Assembly (NCBI RefSeq): GCF_947500795.1
Contig: NZ_CANMTE010000008.1
Coordinates: 1-64,000, forward strand
Length of the DNA stretch: 64,000 nucleotides
Source of the DNA: an uncultured Gelidibacter sp.
GTDB lineage: Bacteria > Bacteroidota > Bacteroidia > Flavobacteriales > Flavobacteriaceae
Direction: 5' to 3'
Shown here: positions 1-7,908 of the stretch, piece after piece
Layout of the letters: each line of letters begins with the position of its first letter
How positions within the stretch are numbered: position 1 is the first letter of the stretch
Notes under the pieces: generated by a model
What the model was told of the DNA's origin: nothing
What the model saw: the letters and a program-made list of their open reading frames with translations, nothing else
The model's database searches: none
Translations under genes and position numbers: made by a program

Positions 1-70
1 TAAGGCGGCAAATCAACCGGATTCGTCAACACAGTATTCAGCTCTGGCCTATCGGCGAGCCGAATACTTA

Positions 71-84
71 GTTATTGGCAATAG
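71..84 (-). repeat. Cassette 3' boundary (attC-like R'' end)
   Basis: The bases ATTGGCAATA at 74-83 match, in reverse complement and with one difference, TATTGCCAAC at 987-996. The two sites bracket the pair of leftward genes at 99-970, so this is read as the 3' boundary of that cassette. Its repeat continues to the left, where I recognise little. Confidence 0.45.
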
Positions 85-98
85 TTTTTTGCTATTTC

Positions 99-563
99 TC
101 AAAACATATCTCCATCTTTCACATCAACATCTAATAGTTTAAAGAAATGAATATATGCTTTCTTAAATTTATCAATTGTGCTTCTATCACATTCGATTAA
201 AATGCTAATTGCATATTGTCTTACGTATTTTTTTTCTCCAATTAATTCTAAATTTTTATCTTCTGTATAAGATTTGACGTTCACGCCTTCTGTTTTTAGA
301 TTCACACTTAATAACTGCCAGCCATCATTCCTATATTTTACACTTATAGATTTTACATCATTTGGTTTGATTTCGTTAACGAATGAAGTTAATCCTCCTG
401 CAGTTCTAACAGCACTAAAAAGCACTTTGTTTTCGTATTTGTCGTAAAAAATTTGCTCCTTACCATCAGAATTTCTTGAAATCCAATCAACGGTTTCATC
501 TAATGTTTGAGAATAACTGAGGGTTGTGAATAATATTATTATAAAGGTTAGAATATTTCTCAT
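99..563 (-). CDS. Secreted protein of unknown function
   Basis: A 154-residue protein that I do not recognise. The first 18 or so residues form a clean Sec signal peptide (MRN, then a hydrophobic run to about residue 15, SYSQ cleavage). The mature part is a mixed, charged, probably alpha/beta domain without Cys pairs or evident catalytic motifs. It is followed on the same strand by the boundary repeat at 71-84 and preceded 32 bp upstream by another small secreted protein gene. Both lie between the same pair of inverted cassette ends, so they appear to travel as one unit. Function cannot be inferred. Confidence 0.6.
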   Translation of the reverse strand: MRNILTFIIILFTTLSYSQTLDETVDWISRNSDGKEQIFYDKYENKVLFSAVRTAGGLTSFVNEIKPNDVKSISVKYRNDGWQLLSVNLKTEGVNVKSYTEDKNLELIGEKKYVRQYAISILIECDRSTIDKFKKAYIHFFKLLDVDVKDGDMF

Positions 564-595
564 AAGAACATTTTGTTTTATAGTTTACCGAATTT

Positions 596-970
596 TTAAT
601 TGTAAATATATTTATAGAGTTTATCAAGAACATCTTCTCGGTAATCTTCCAAAAATTGTTTTTTTTGCGAGTAAAATTTAGAATAATTGTTTCTAAAATT
701 ATCTCTGATTGCATTCGTTATTTGATTCCAATTGCGAGATTGATAATTATTCAGACTGTCATATTCATCTTGTGTTAATTTCCCAGACTCTTTTCTGACT
801 TTTTCTTTTGTTTGAGAATAATAGCTCCATACGAGTTCTTTTGCTTTTGCCTCTTTTTCCCTGTCATTTTGTACCATATTGTACATTTTCTCCAACGTTT
901 CGATTTCACTTTGGGCATAAGAAGCATTTGAGATAAAAATTACAGCTAATAATATTAATGTTGTTTTCAT
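596..970 (-). CDS. Small secreted helical protein
   Basis: A 124-residue protein with a signal peptide ending near SYAQ at residue 19. The rest is strongly charged and rich in Lys, Glu, Asn and Tyr, predicted to be almost wholly helical. No family is recognised. The start is the ATG at 970, just inside the cassette end at 987-996, which is the usual short distance between a cassette boundary and its gene in this array. It probably shares a transcript with the secreted protein gene downstream at 99-563. Confidence 0.55.
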   Translation of the reverse strand: MKTTLILLAVIFISNASYAQSEIETLEKMYNMVQNDREKEAKAKELVWSYYSQTKEKVRKESGKLTQDEYDSLNNYQSRNWNQITNAIRDNFRNNYSKFYSQKKQFLEDYREDVLDKLYKYIYN

Positions 971-986
971 GTTTTTTGGTTTAAAT

Positions 987-1126
987 TATTGCCAACGTTG
1001 TTGTGTATGGTTAGTTGCGTGGTTAAGCAACTAATTTAGCAAACAAATACGAACCAGAGAAAATTCCAAAGGAATTTGCCAAATAAGCACTTGCCAAAGC
1101 AATTAATTATACACGGTGTTGGCGGT
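987..1126 (-). repeat. attC-like intergenic repeat, copy 1 (leftward)
   Basis: Read on the minus strand this runs from CCGCCAACACCG to CGTTGGCAATA. It holds three internal hairpins: TTGC/GCAA near 1097-1108, AAATTCC/GGAATTT near 1058-1074, and TTAGTTGC/GCAACTAA near 1011-1035. The same order of hairpins, with closely similar sequence, is found at 1605-1739, 7906-8010 and 9262-9390. It faces opposite to the other copies. Confidence 0.7.
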
Positions 1127-1152
1127 TCGTTGTTTTTCCACGTGTTCAATTT

Positions 1153-1503
1153 TCAAATACTTTGTCCAAAAGTCAGTAAGTTAGTGTCAGGGTCAAGCAA
1201 TGCAAATTCCTTTTGTCCCCAAGGTTTGGTATTCAATGCCCCGTTTGGATGAATTTCTGTTTTATTGGCAAGCAAAGATTTATATAAACTTTCAATGTCG
1301 TTGGTTCGTATATATACTTGTCCATAATTTTCTTTTGGGTTAAGGTCTTTAAATTCAAAAAAATGAATTTCTATTTTGTCTTTTTGAACCATTAAATACC
1401 CTTCATAGTCGCCTATTTCTTTAAATCCTAATTGATTTATGTAATAATCTCTTGTTGCGTTTTTATCACGCATTGGTAATTTTGGGTTTATTTCTGTTAG
1501 CAT
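1153..1503 (-). CDS. Bleomycin-resistance-like VOC protein
   Basis: A 116-residue single-domain protein of the vicinal oxygen chelate fold, closest in pattern to the bleomycin-binding (Ble/BLMT) branch. The phrases KLPMRDK near the start, YLMV and IHFFEF in the middle, and a WGQKEF...DPDTNLLTF ending are typical of that branch. Members bind and sequester glycopeptide antibiotics as a dimer and do not catalyse a reaction. I chose the ATG at 1503 because the 17 codons upstream are unlike the family and precede the conserved N-terminus. It is the best-recognised cargo of the cassette array; bleomycin binding itself is inferred, since VOC proteins are functionally diverse. Confidence 0.75.
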   Translation of the reverse strand: MLTEINPKLPMRDKNATRDYYINQLGFKEIGDYEGYLMVQKDKIEIHFFEFKDLNPKENYGQVYIRTNDIESLYKSLLANKTEIHPNGALNTKPWGQKEFALLDPDTNLLTFGQSI

Positions 1504-1604
1504 ATATTGAATATTTACTTCGTAATTTATGAGTAAAGGTGGTGATAAATTCAAACTCTGTAATTGATTATAATCAAGAAATTAAACAATTCGTGCTCTT
1601 ATGC

Positions 1605-1739
1605 AAACAACGGGCATAATTAATTGCTTCGGCAAGTGCTTATTTGGAAAATTCCTTCGGAATTTTCTCGCGTTCGTTTTTGTTTACTAAATTAGGTGCT
1701 GAAACACGCAACTAGTCATACACAATCACGTTGGCAATA
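1605..1739 (+). repeat. attC-like intergenic repeat, copy 2
   Basis: A 135-bp structured repeat ending in ACGTTGGCAATA. Hairpins: TTGC-TTCG-GCAA at 1623-1634, AAAATTCC/GGAATTTT with a UUCG-type loop at 1648-1666, and an imperfect pair ending in GCAACTA. Its right end GTTGGCAATA (1730-1739) is the exact reverse complement of TATTGCCAAC at 2614-2623. These two sites enclose the pseudogene and the gene that follow. Confidence 0.75.
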
Positions 1740-2199
1740 ATTATAAAAAAAACACTTCTATTCAGCATTTTATTTATTTCAATTAGCAGTACAATCTTTT
1801 CTCAAAACTTAACTTTTAAGGAATTGTTAGATATTAATAGCTATGGGATAGTTCAAGCTGAAGAATTTTTAACGGAGAAAAACTTGGAGTTTTTGGATTC
1901 TGTATCGCCTGAAAAAAATAAAAATGGGAATGCTAACATTTGGATTTAAAACTAAAGTTCAAAATAAAGCTGAATCATTCCTTTACTATATTTTTTCCAA
2001 AAATGATAATAATAGAATTAGCATACAGATTTCTAACAAAGAAAAATAACTTGCATATTTAAAAGAAATCAAAAATGGAGAAATTGAATAGGTTTACAAA
2101 AACTCACTTGATGTATTCACAATTACAACTTACACAGAAACATCAGGTAGTAAAAGCGAAGCTTATTGGCAAATAGTAATTAGAGACATCGATGAATAA
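1731..2199 (+). pseudogene. Broken small secreted-protein gene
   Basis: The reading frame opens inside the cassette boundary with a possible TTG start and a good signal peptide (hydrophobic residues 5-20, then TIFSQ). It stops after 72 codons at 1949. Reading continues in another frame from about 1926 (GMLTFGFKTKV...), interrupted by a TAA near 2047 and a TAG near 2088, and ends with TAYWQIVIRDIDE-like sequence and a TAA at about 2199. One frameshift and two nonsense codons make this a decayed gene of about 155 codons. No family recognised. Its last codons overlap the start of the next gene, as they would in an intact two-gene cassette. Confidence 0.6.
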
Positions 2200-2608
2200 T
2201 AAAAAATTAGATTTAGAAAAAGTATCTATAAAATCATTTTCTGCCAAAGTAACTTTAGGACTGGAAATAGGCTACACCAAAAAGCTAATAGAAAAGTCAG
2301 AAATAATTAAATCTTTACAGAATTATCAAAACCAGTTAATTAAGGAGAAAAATTTAATTTTAAGTGTTTCGTTGAGCGTTTGTGATATAATTTTAAGCGG
2401 ACAAGTTGAGCCTCATCTGAAACTAAACTTCATAAATTATCCGAAATTTCCAATGGAGGAAAAAGTACTTAAAATTGAAATTGAAAATTTGACAAAGTAT
2501 TTAATGAAAAAATTTGAACAGAATAGAGTTGTTATAGAGTATTTAGACGAAACAATAATGATTGAAAACTCTGAATTAATTGACCCAAGAATTAAAGTAA
2601 ATGAATAA
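2192..2608 (+). CDS. Hypothetical cytoplasmic protein
   Basis: A 138-residue protein without signal peptide or membrane segment. It alternates charged helices with short strands (for example VSIKSFSAKVTLGLEIGY and LILSVSLSVCDIILSG). No family recognised. The ATG overlaps the end of the broken gene before it, so the two were probably translationally coupled. TATTGCCAAC follows 6 bp after the stop and closes the cassette that opened at 1730. The frame is intact although its partner is decayed. Confidence 0.55.
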   Translation: MNNKKLDLEKVSIKSFSAKVTLGLEIGYTKKLIEKSEIIKSLQNYQNQLIKEKNLILSVSLSVCDIILSGQVEPHLKLNFINYPKFPMEEKVLKIEIENLTKYLMKKFEQNRVVIEYLDETIMIENSELIDPRIKVNE

Positions 2609-2613
2609 AAAAC

Positions 2614-2655
2614 TATTGCCAACAACGTATCCTATGAAAAGCACTAATCCCGTTC
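2614..2655 (+). repeat. Left remnant of an attC-like repeat split by an IS element
   Basis: TATTGCCAACAACG begins here exactly as at the other cassette 3' ends, but the expected hairpins do not follow. The sequence changes to the non-coding end of the IS110-family element. The other half, with the GCAACTAA hairpin arm and GTTAGCT end, is found at 4090-4203. The precise junction cannot be fixed by eye. Confidence 0.5.
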
Positions 2656-2856
2656 TTCAAAAATAATATTTTTATTTTAATTATCTCATAATGATTATTT
2701 TGGGGTGTTGGAATGTTGATAATTCCGATAGGATTATCAATATTTCAATACCATATAACTTGCTCCGCATCCTATATGTGATGCATCGTCCAAGCGCGGT
2801 CACCGGCATCTGTATGATTATAAGCTATAATAAACCCGGCCACTTGCTATAAAGAT

Positions 2857-2879
2857 GTGATTCCAATCTCTTGGATCAC
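2857..2879 (-). ncRNA. Hairpin in IS110 non-coding end, possible bridge-RNA segment
   Basis: GTGAT-T-CCAA-TCTC-TTGG-ATCAC forms a nine-pair stem with one bulge, about 65 bp past the transposase stop on the transposase strand. No U-tract follows, so it is not a typical terminator. In the IS110/IS1111 family the structured non-coding end encodes a bridge RNA that pairs with target and donor DNA. The limits of such an RNA here are unknown, and assigning this hairpin to it is inference. Confidence 0.35.
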
Positions 2880-2943
2880 CTACGTTGTTTTGTGGTACGG
2901 GCTTTTAATACTTCTTTGTGAGCTTTGTTATCTGTTTATTTTA

Positions 2944-3999
2944 TTATTCTATGACCCCTATCGCATAAGGGGTTTCTGTTTTTATGACAGCCAAGGTCCT
3001 GCTCAATAATTTACGGGCCACCTTGATTATTATTGATTTGACGTTTTTTCCCAAATGCTTGCGGTAATACGTCTGCATTATGGGGTCTGCCCTGATGGCC
3101 TGCCAGGACGCTTCTATAAAATAACTTCGCATCAATCTATGGGCGCGCATTGTAATGCCTGTGCTCTTTTGGTTGTCCCCACTTTGGTGGATTCCGGGTG
3201 CCAGACCAACATAGCCCGCAAGATGTTTTATGCTGTTAAAGCGTCGCAGATCGCCAAGCTCGCAGATAATGCCGCAGGCCACAATCCCGCCTATTCCCGG
3301 AATACTTTTCAATAAATAATAATCCTTCTTGTAATGCTTGCGGCAATAGGCGCGCATCTTTGTGGAGACATCCCGCAGCTCCTGGTCTATGAACCTGAAG
3401 CTCCGCATTCTGCTGTCCAGTGTCTCGCGCGCCGATGGATATGCAAAGACTACTTCGTCCACCCAACCGCGGAACTTGTGGCTCCAATGGTCATTATCAA
3501 ACTCCTCGGGAATAGCAATGCCAAAATACAGCAACTGCATTTTTATAAGGCTCTTGATACGCCTGTAATCCTTAACCAGATCGTTTCTTCTTCTGAAAAG
3601 ACTGCGCAATTGCTCCCGCTCCACATGGGGAACGTGAATACTCTCAAGTCTGCCATCCTTGAGCTCTCTACTTATCAATTGGGCATCTATTTTATCGGTC
3701 TTGGTAAAACGTTCCTTTCCCTTGCGGTGGATGTCGGCAGGGTTCACTACCAGGGAATGCCAGCCGTATGCCTCAAAACTACGATGGGCGTAATAGCCGC
3801 AACAACCTGCTTCATAAGCTGTAGTAACCTGATGGTCGGGAAAATGTTTGGCTACATACTCGTATAACACTTCAGGCTTTGGGGGCATAGCGAATGACTT
3901 GCCGCCAAAAAGATCGGTGGCGCAATGAACTTTCCAGCTACGCTTGTGAATGTCGATGCCAATGTATAACTTTGGTTGGGCAGTGGGTTCTAATTTCAT
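2944..3999 (-). CDS. IS110-family transposase
   Basis: A 351-residue transposase with both domains of the family. The N-terminal RuvC-like DEDD domain shows YIGIDIHKRSW (first Asp, about residue 15), a Glu in AYEAGCCGY (about 63) and KTDKIDA (Asp pair, about 100). The C-terminal Tnp (transposase_20) part begins at LLKSIPGIGGIVA and contains GYVGLAPGIHQSG with the candidate catalytic Ser, then STGITMRAHRLMR. Length is normal for the family and the frame is intact, so the element may be active. It is inserted in a cassette repeat and reads leftward. The many open frames antisense to it are a by-product of its GC content. Confidence 0.92.
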   Translation of the reverse strand: MKLEPTAQPKLYIGIDIHKRSWKVHCATDLFGGKSFAMPPKPEVLYEYVAKHFPDHQVTTAYEAGCCGYYAHRSFEAYGWHSLVVNPADIHRKGKERFTKTDKIDAQLISRELKDGRLESIHVPHVEREQLRSLFRRRNDLVKDYRRIKSLIKMQLLYFGIAIPEEFDNDHWSHKFRGWVDEVVFAYPSARETLDSRMRSFRFIDQELRDVSTKMRAYCRKHYKKDYYLLKSIPGIGGIVACGIICELGDLRRFNSIKHLAGYVGLAPGIHQSGDNQKSTGITMRAHRLMRSYFIEASWQAIRADPIMQTYYRKHLGKNVKSIIIKVARKLLSRTLAVIKTETPYAIGVIE

Positions 4000-4089
4000 A
4001 TCTTATTGTTTTGGTGAACTTTAAAGATACGAGACTCGCTGCTTTTTCATAGATGCTATAATCCATTGCTAATACTAGCCTACTTACGA

Positions 4090-4203
4090 AAATCCTCGCA
4101 GATTTTTGCTACGCACAGTTCGCTTCGCTCGTGTCTATTCGGTTTGGATTTACTAAATTAATTGCTTAACCACGCAACTAACCAAACTCACAACGTTAGC
4201 TGT
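4090..4203 (+). repeat. Right part of the IS-split attC-like repeat
   Basis: Carries AAAATCC/GATTTTT, then TTTACTAAATTAATTGC with GCAACTAA, and ends CACAACGTTAGCTGT. The terminal GTTAGCTGT (4195-4203) is the exact reverse complement of ACAGCTAAC at 4977-4985, which follows the next gene. This cassette therefore has a different terminal sequence from its neighbours, but the same inverted relationship. Confidence 0.65.
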
Positions 4204-4212
4204 AATATAAAA

Positions 4213-4962
4213 ATGAAAGACTTACCATATATCATAGACCTAACCTTAAAACGTGATAAAATTGAAAATATGGAAAGCTACCCTTTTTCAATTCCTGCAA
4301 TACGTGAACTTGATTCTATAAAACTAGGTAAAGAAGTTACATTTTTTGTAGGTGAAAATGGTACTGGAAAATCAACATTGCTGGAAGCAATAGCTGTTTC
4401 TTTAGGTTTTAACGCCGAAGGTGGTTCAAAGAATTTTCAATTTGGCACACGTAATTCCCATTCAAATCTTCATGAATACTTAAGACTTGCGAAATCCTAT
4501 AAAAAACCCAAAGATGGTTATTTTTTAAGAGCCGAAAGTTATTTTAACGTTGCTACAAATATTGAAGATTTAGATAAAGAACCTCGTGGAGGGGCTCCAA
4601 TTATAGACTCTTATGGTTCATTATCTCTTCATGAACAGTCTCATGGCGAGTCATTTTTATCTCTAATGATTCATAGGTTTGGAGGCAAAGGGATTTACCT
4701 ACTTGATGAGCCCGAAGCAGCTCTTTCTCCAACTCGACAACTCGCAATGTTAAGAAGAATGAAGGATTTAATTTCTGATTCTTCTCAATTTATTATAGCA
4801 ACTCATTCACCAATTTTATTAGCATATCCTGATGCTAAAATATATGAATTTAATAATAAAGAAATCTCTCAAATAGAATATGAGAATACGGAACATTATC
4901 AAGTAACTAAAGCATTTCTTGCTAATCCTAAAAAAATGTTTGATGAGCTATTTAAGGAATAG
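4213..4962 (+). CDS. AAA family ATPase (ABC-type ATPase fold, COG3910-like)
   Basis: A 249-residue single-domain ATPase. Walker A is FVGENGTGKST at residues 46-55, the ABC-like signature region is HGESFLSLM, Walker B is GIYLLDEPEAAL, and the switch His lies in IIATHSP. This arrangement is that of the small predicted ATPases (AAA_21/COG3910) found alone in genomic islands; the substrate is not known. I chose the ATG at 4213 because the longer frame upstream runs through the repeat. It is the sole gene of its cassette. Small ATPases of this type are sometimes tied to phage defence or abortive infection, but nothing here proves it. Confidence 0.8.
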   Translation: MKDLPYIIDLTLKRDKIENMESYPFSIPAIRELDSIKLGKEVTFFVGENGTGKSTLLEAIAVSLGFNAEGGSKNFQFGTRNSHSNLHEYLRLAKSYKKPKDGYFLRAESYFNVATNIEDLDKEPRGGAPIIDSYGSLSLHEQSHGESFLSLMIHRFGGKGIYLLDEPEAALSPTRQLAMLRRMKDLISDSSQFIIATHSPILLAYPDAKIYEFNNKEISQIEYENTEHYQVTKAFLANPKKMFDELFKE

Positions 4963-4976
4963 TGAAACTAAAAACT

Positions 4977-5062
4977 ACAGCTAACACCCTATAAAAATAA
5001 TGCTTAGTTTAGTGCCTAATCAAGAGTCCGTGCTCTTTTGTTATACATAAACGTTGGCAAAC
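4977..5062 (+). repeat. attC-like intergenic repeat, short form
   Basis: Begins ACAGCTAACACCC and ends AACGTTGGCAAAC, 86 bp. The left end matches the start of the ATPase cassette in reverse complement. The right end GTTGGCAAAC (5053-5062) is the exact reverse complement of GTTTGCCAAC at 5555-5564, beyond the next gene. An internal GAGTCCGTGCTC hairpin is present, but the UUCG hairpins of the long form are missing. Confidence 0.7.
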
Positions 5063-5064
5063 AT

Positions 5065-5550
5065 ATGGAAAACCCTATCCAAACTTGGATTGAGTCTGAC
5101 AAAAAAGTTTCAGACCTAATAAACGAAATCGAAAATTCAGAACTATCTGAGCAAGCACAGGCAGAATTAGCGATGGATAAACTGTGCCTTATGTTTGACT
5201 TACCAAAAATGCCTGAAGACACATCAAGATATGAAGACTATTACGAAGAAAATGAAATTGATGATGCACGCTCCGTTTTTCAGGAATATGCTCTTCTAAA
5301 GTATTTCTATCCAGAGCAAGACCCTCGTAGCCTAATTTTATGGGCAGTTTATAACTTGATTCATTTAATTGGTGTAGACATAGATGAAATACTTATAAAT
5401 GAATTTGGAGAAGACTTTCCAGATGATTGTATAGTTGGATATAGAGGTAAAGGAATTGATGGAGAAATAGTATTTCCTTTAAAAGAAGGGAAAAACTGGT
5501 TTGAATTAGGCTGTATTGCAGCAACAAAGATTGTGAAACACAACATATAA
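5065..5550 (+). CDS. Hypothetical acidic protein
   Basis: A 161-residue, strongly acidic, soluble protein with helical N-terminal half (WIESDKKVSDLINEIENSEL). The second half contains AVYNLIHLIGVDIDEILINEFGEDFPDD and ends with a short hydrophobic segment. No signal peptide and no recognised family. The ATG at 5065 is 2 bp beyond the cassette end and is preferred to the upstream ATA/TTG codons, which lie in the repeat. It is the only gene in a cassette closed by GTTTGCCAAC 5 bp after the stop. Confidence 0.6.
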   Translation: MENPIQTWIESDKKVSDLINEIENSELSEQAQAELAMDKLCLMFDLPKMPEDTSRYEDYYEENEIDDARSVFQEYALLKYFYPEQDPRSLILWAVYNLIHLIGVDIDEILINEFGEDFPDDCIVGYRGKGIDGEIVFPLKEGKNWFELGCIAATKIVKHNI

Positions 5551-5554
5551 ATAC

Positions 5555-5660
5555 GTTTGCCAACACCCTATAAAAAAAATTGCTAGTTTTAGCCAAAGAG
5601 GGATTTTGGGCAATGATGCACGGCAGCTGAACAGATGGGGCAATGTTGATCGGCAGTTTT
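5555..5660 (+). repeat. attC-like boundary followed by two 30-bp tandem copies
   Basis: GTTTGCCAACACCC starts the repeat as in the previous copy. At 5608-5626 and 5638-5656 two 19-bp segments (GGGCAATG...CGGCAG) lie exactly 30 bp apart and differ at three positions. I do not see the usual GTTRGC right end before the permease gene, so the array may be interrupted here. Confidence 0.5.
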
Positions 5661-5721
5661 TTCCTTATCATAAAAGGGAGCGGAAGATTTGCATTGGATT
5701 GGTTAATTTTAAAAGGAACCA

Positions 5722-6990
5722 ATGAACGACAATAATAATAAAGGACTTTTAAGAACACTTACATTAAAAGATGCTGTGGGTGTGGGATTGGGTGCAATAA
5801 TCGGCGCAGGCATCTTTGTTGTTACAGGTATTGCAGCCGGCGTTTCAGGTCCTGCATTTCTTATAGGGCTTATTGTGGCAGGCATTATTGCCGCTTTTAA
5901 CGGTTTAAGCTCTGCGCAGTTGGCAGCAATATACCCTGATTCAGGCGGAACCTATGAATACGGTTACAAATTAATTAGTCCTGTTTTTGGCTTTTCTGCA
6001 GGTTGGATGTTCTTAATAAGCAAATTGGCTGCTGGTGGTGTTGTAGCTATAGGCTTTGGTAGTTATTTTTATCAATTGGTTCCTATAGGTTCGCCACTCA
6101 CCCTCTCCATAATTGCAGTGGTTTTTCTTACTATCATCAATTTTTTCGGTATCAAAAAAGCAGGGATGCTCAACCTTGTGATTGTGACTGTAACTCTTTT
6201 TTCACTCTTATATCTTGTTTTTAGTGGCGTCCCTAAAGTTAATCCTGATAATTTTAAGCCATTTGCACCTTTTGGGATTTCGGGAATTGCAGAAGCTGCT
6301 GCTTTATTGTTTTTTGCATTTACGGGTTATGCGAGAATTGCAACGCTTGCTGAAGAAGTAGCTGAACCTAAAAAAACAATCCCAAAAGCAATTATTATAA
6401 CAATTATCACCTCCATAGTTCTTTATGCTGCTGTTTCTATAGTTGCAATAGGTGTTATTGGAGCCGAAAATATGGCAGATAGCAAGTCGCCTTTACAGAT
6501 GGTTGCAAAATCATTGACCACCCCTGCAATCAATACCGTAATTACAATAGGTGCTTCAACTGCGATGTTGGGCGTTTTGTTGAGCCAAATTTTGGGTATA
6601 AGCAGAATGATGCTTGCGATGGGCAGAAGACACGATTTGCCGCCAATTTTTCAAACAATACACTATCGTTATAGGGTGCCACATTTGGGAATAGTTGTTA
6701 CAGGACTAATAATCTTGCTCCTCACCATCTTTGGAACTTTTGAATTTGTTGTTAGGGCAGCTACATTTACTATTTTGCTCTATTACAGTATTACAAATAT
6801 TGCAGCACTTAAACAGCCTCGAAAAGAACAAATTTATGGCAGGATAATCCCTATTTGTGGTTTGATAGGATGCTTGACTATGTCTGTTTCTTTGCCATTT
6901 AATGTCATTATTTCAGGTATTGGATTGCTCATAATAGGTTTTATGATCAGATTTCTCTTTCATAAAATATATGACGGACGAGAATTATAA
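5722..6990 (+). CDS. APC-family amino acid permease
   Basis: A 422-residue inner-membrane transporter with about 12 hydrophobic segments. The first segment has the family signature GLGAIIGAGIFVVTG (residues 21-35), the unwound helix that binds the substrate amine and carboxyl. SGGTYEYGY follows near residue 75 and a second conserved stretch, FFAFTGYARIATLAEEV, near 195. Members are proton- or exchange-driven amino acid carriers; specificity cannot be read. It is larger than the other genes of this region and lacks a clear attC-like end on its left, so it may be either a long cassette or a chromosomal gene. Confidence 0.85.
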   Translation: MNDNNNKGLLRTLTLKDAVGVGLGAIIGAGIFVVTGIAAGVSGPAFLIGLIVAGIIAAFNGLSSAQLAAIYPDSGGTYEYGYKLISPVFGFSAGWMFLISKLAAGGVVAIGFGSYFYQLVPIGSPLTLSIIAVVFLTIINFFGIKKAGMLNLVIVTVTLFSLLYLVFSGVPKVNPDNFKPFAPFGISGIAEAAALLFFAFTGYARIATLAEEVAEPKKTIPKAIIITIITSIVLYAAVSIVAIGVIGAENMADSKSPLQMVAKSLTTPAINTVITIGASTAMLGVLLSQILGISRMMLAMGRRHDLPPIFQTIHYRYRVPHLGIVVTGLIILLLTIFGTFEFVVRAATFTILLYYSITNIAALKQPRKEQIYGRIIPICGLIGCLTMSVSLPFNVIISGIGLLIIGFMIRFLFHKIYDGREL

Positions 6991-7218
6991 ACCCTACCTT
7001 GCATCCATACACATTGGCAAGTCGCTCAAAGCCGACACACAAGCCAAATCGTTGATTTACGACTACTTTTTATTTTATATTTAGGAAATCGTAGACCTTC
7101 AGTGCGCTTTTAATAATAAAAAGATAAAAACATAATATAACGCTTTGGCTCAGTGCAAACTTGAAAGTTTAACACTTTCTACTGGTCTACTTGCCATATA
7201 CTAAACATTATAATCAAG

Positions 7219-7908
7219 TTGAGAAAAACGTTACTAATAATATTTATCGTCATCGGAATAACATCTTGCAAGAGTCAAGAAGTTAGTGGAATTTGGATGT
7301 CATATAATAATCGTGTTATTGAAGACGGTCAAGTTACCACTACAAGAGATGAAGGAATTATTATTGATTTTGACAAACAAACTATTGGAAATATATCAAC
7401 TGACTCAATAATAGGTGTAAAAATTGATTTTAAAGAATCAAAAATATTCTTGAATTCTGACACATTAAACATTCACTTCAAAACTTACCAAAAAGATTCA
7501 ATTGAAATTGATTTTGGACGTAATATGATGCACGTTTTTCGACCTATAAATCTAGAACATAAATTAACAATAGATAAAGACAATATTATTGAATTTCTTA
7601 CTCAAAATAAGTATAAAAAAATAAATGAATATTTAAGTTTAAACTTTCTAAACGACATGCATTTCTATGCCACTTTATATGACAGGAAAAATGATAAACG
7701 ATTTCTAAAAAGCCAAATTGACAAAAATGGTTATTGGTTTGTTAAAGAATTAAAAGGTAATTTCTTTTTAATATTTGCAGTTGAGGAAATTGGAGAGCAA
7801 AATATTTATCAAATTACAAAACTCACTAAATGTCAGATGGAATTAAAACCAATGCAGGAATATGGAGAATGGATTATTGAATTAACCGAATTAAAAACTT
7901 GCTTATAA
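7219..7908 (+). CDS. Lipoprotein of unknown function
   Basis: A 229-residue protein with a lipoprotein signal (hydrophobic residues 4-15, then ITSC with the lipidated Cys at about 17). The mature part looks like a lipocalin-like beta sheet domain (SGIWMSYNNRVIEDG, then IIIDFDKQTIGNI) followed by a separate C-terminal domain. No named family recognised. The start is a TTG, as for several genes in this array; no in-frame ATG precedes the signal. It is followed 2 bp before its stop by the next attC-like repeat. Confidence 0.6.
   Translation: MRKTLLIIFIVIGITSCKSQEVSGIWMSYNNRVIEDGQVTTTRDEGIIIDFDKQTIGNISTDSIIGVKIDFKESKIFLNSDTLNIHFKTYQKDSIEIDFGRNMMHVFRPINLEHKLTIDKDNIIEFLTQNKYKKINEYLSLNFLNDMHFYATLYDRKNDKRFLKSQIDKNGYWFVKELKGNFFLIFAVEEIGEQNIYQITKLTKCQMELKPMQEYGEWIIELTELKTCL

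Larger units (their letters stand above)
2655..4085 (-). mobile_element. IS110-family insertion sequence (ends approximate)
   Basis: One transposase gene on the minus strand with a long non-coding stretch (about 290 bp) beyond its stop and a short one (about 85 bp) before its start. The element sits within an attC-like repeat whose two halves flank it. Its base composition is visibly GC-richer than the array around it. IS110-family elements lack conventional terminal inverted repeats, so the ends given are estimates from where the repeat resumes. Confidence 0.65.

Noticed and set aside
3055..3867. Long open frames on the plus strand over the IS110-family transposase
   Set aside because: They are antisense to a complete, recognisable transposase and result from its higher GC content.
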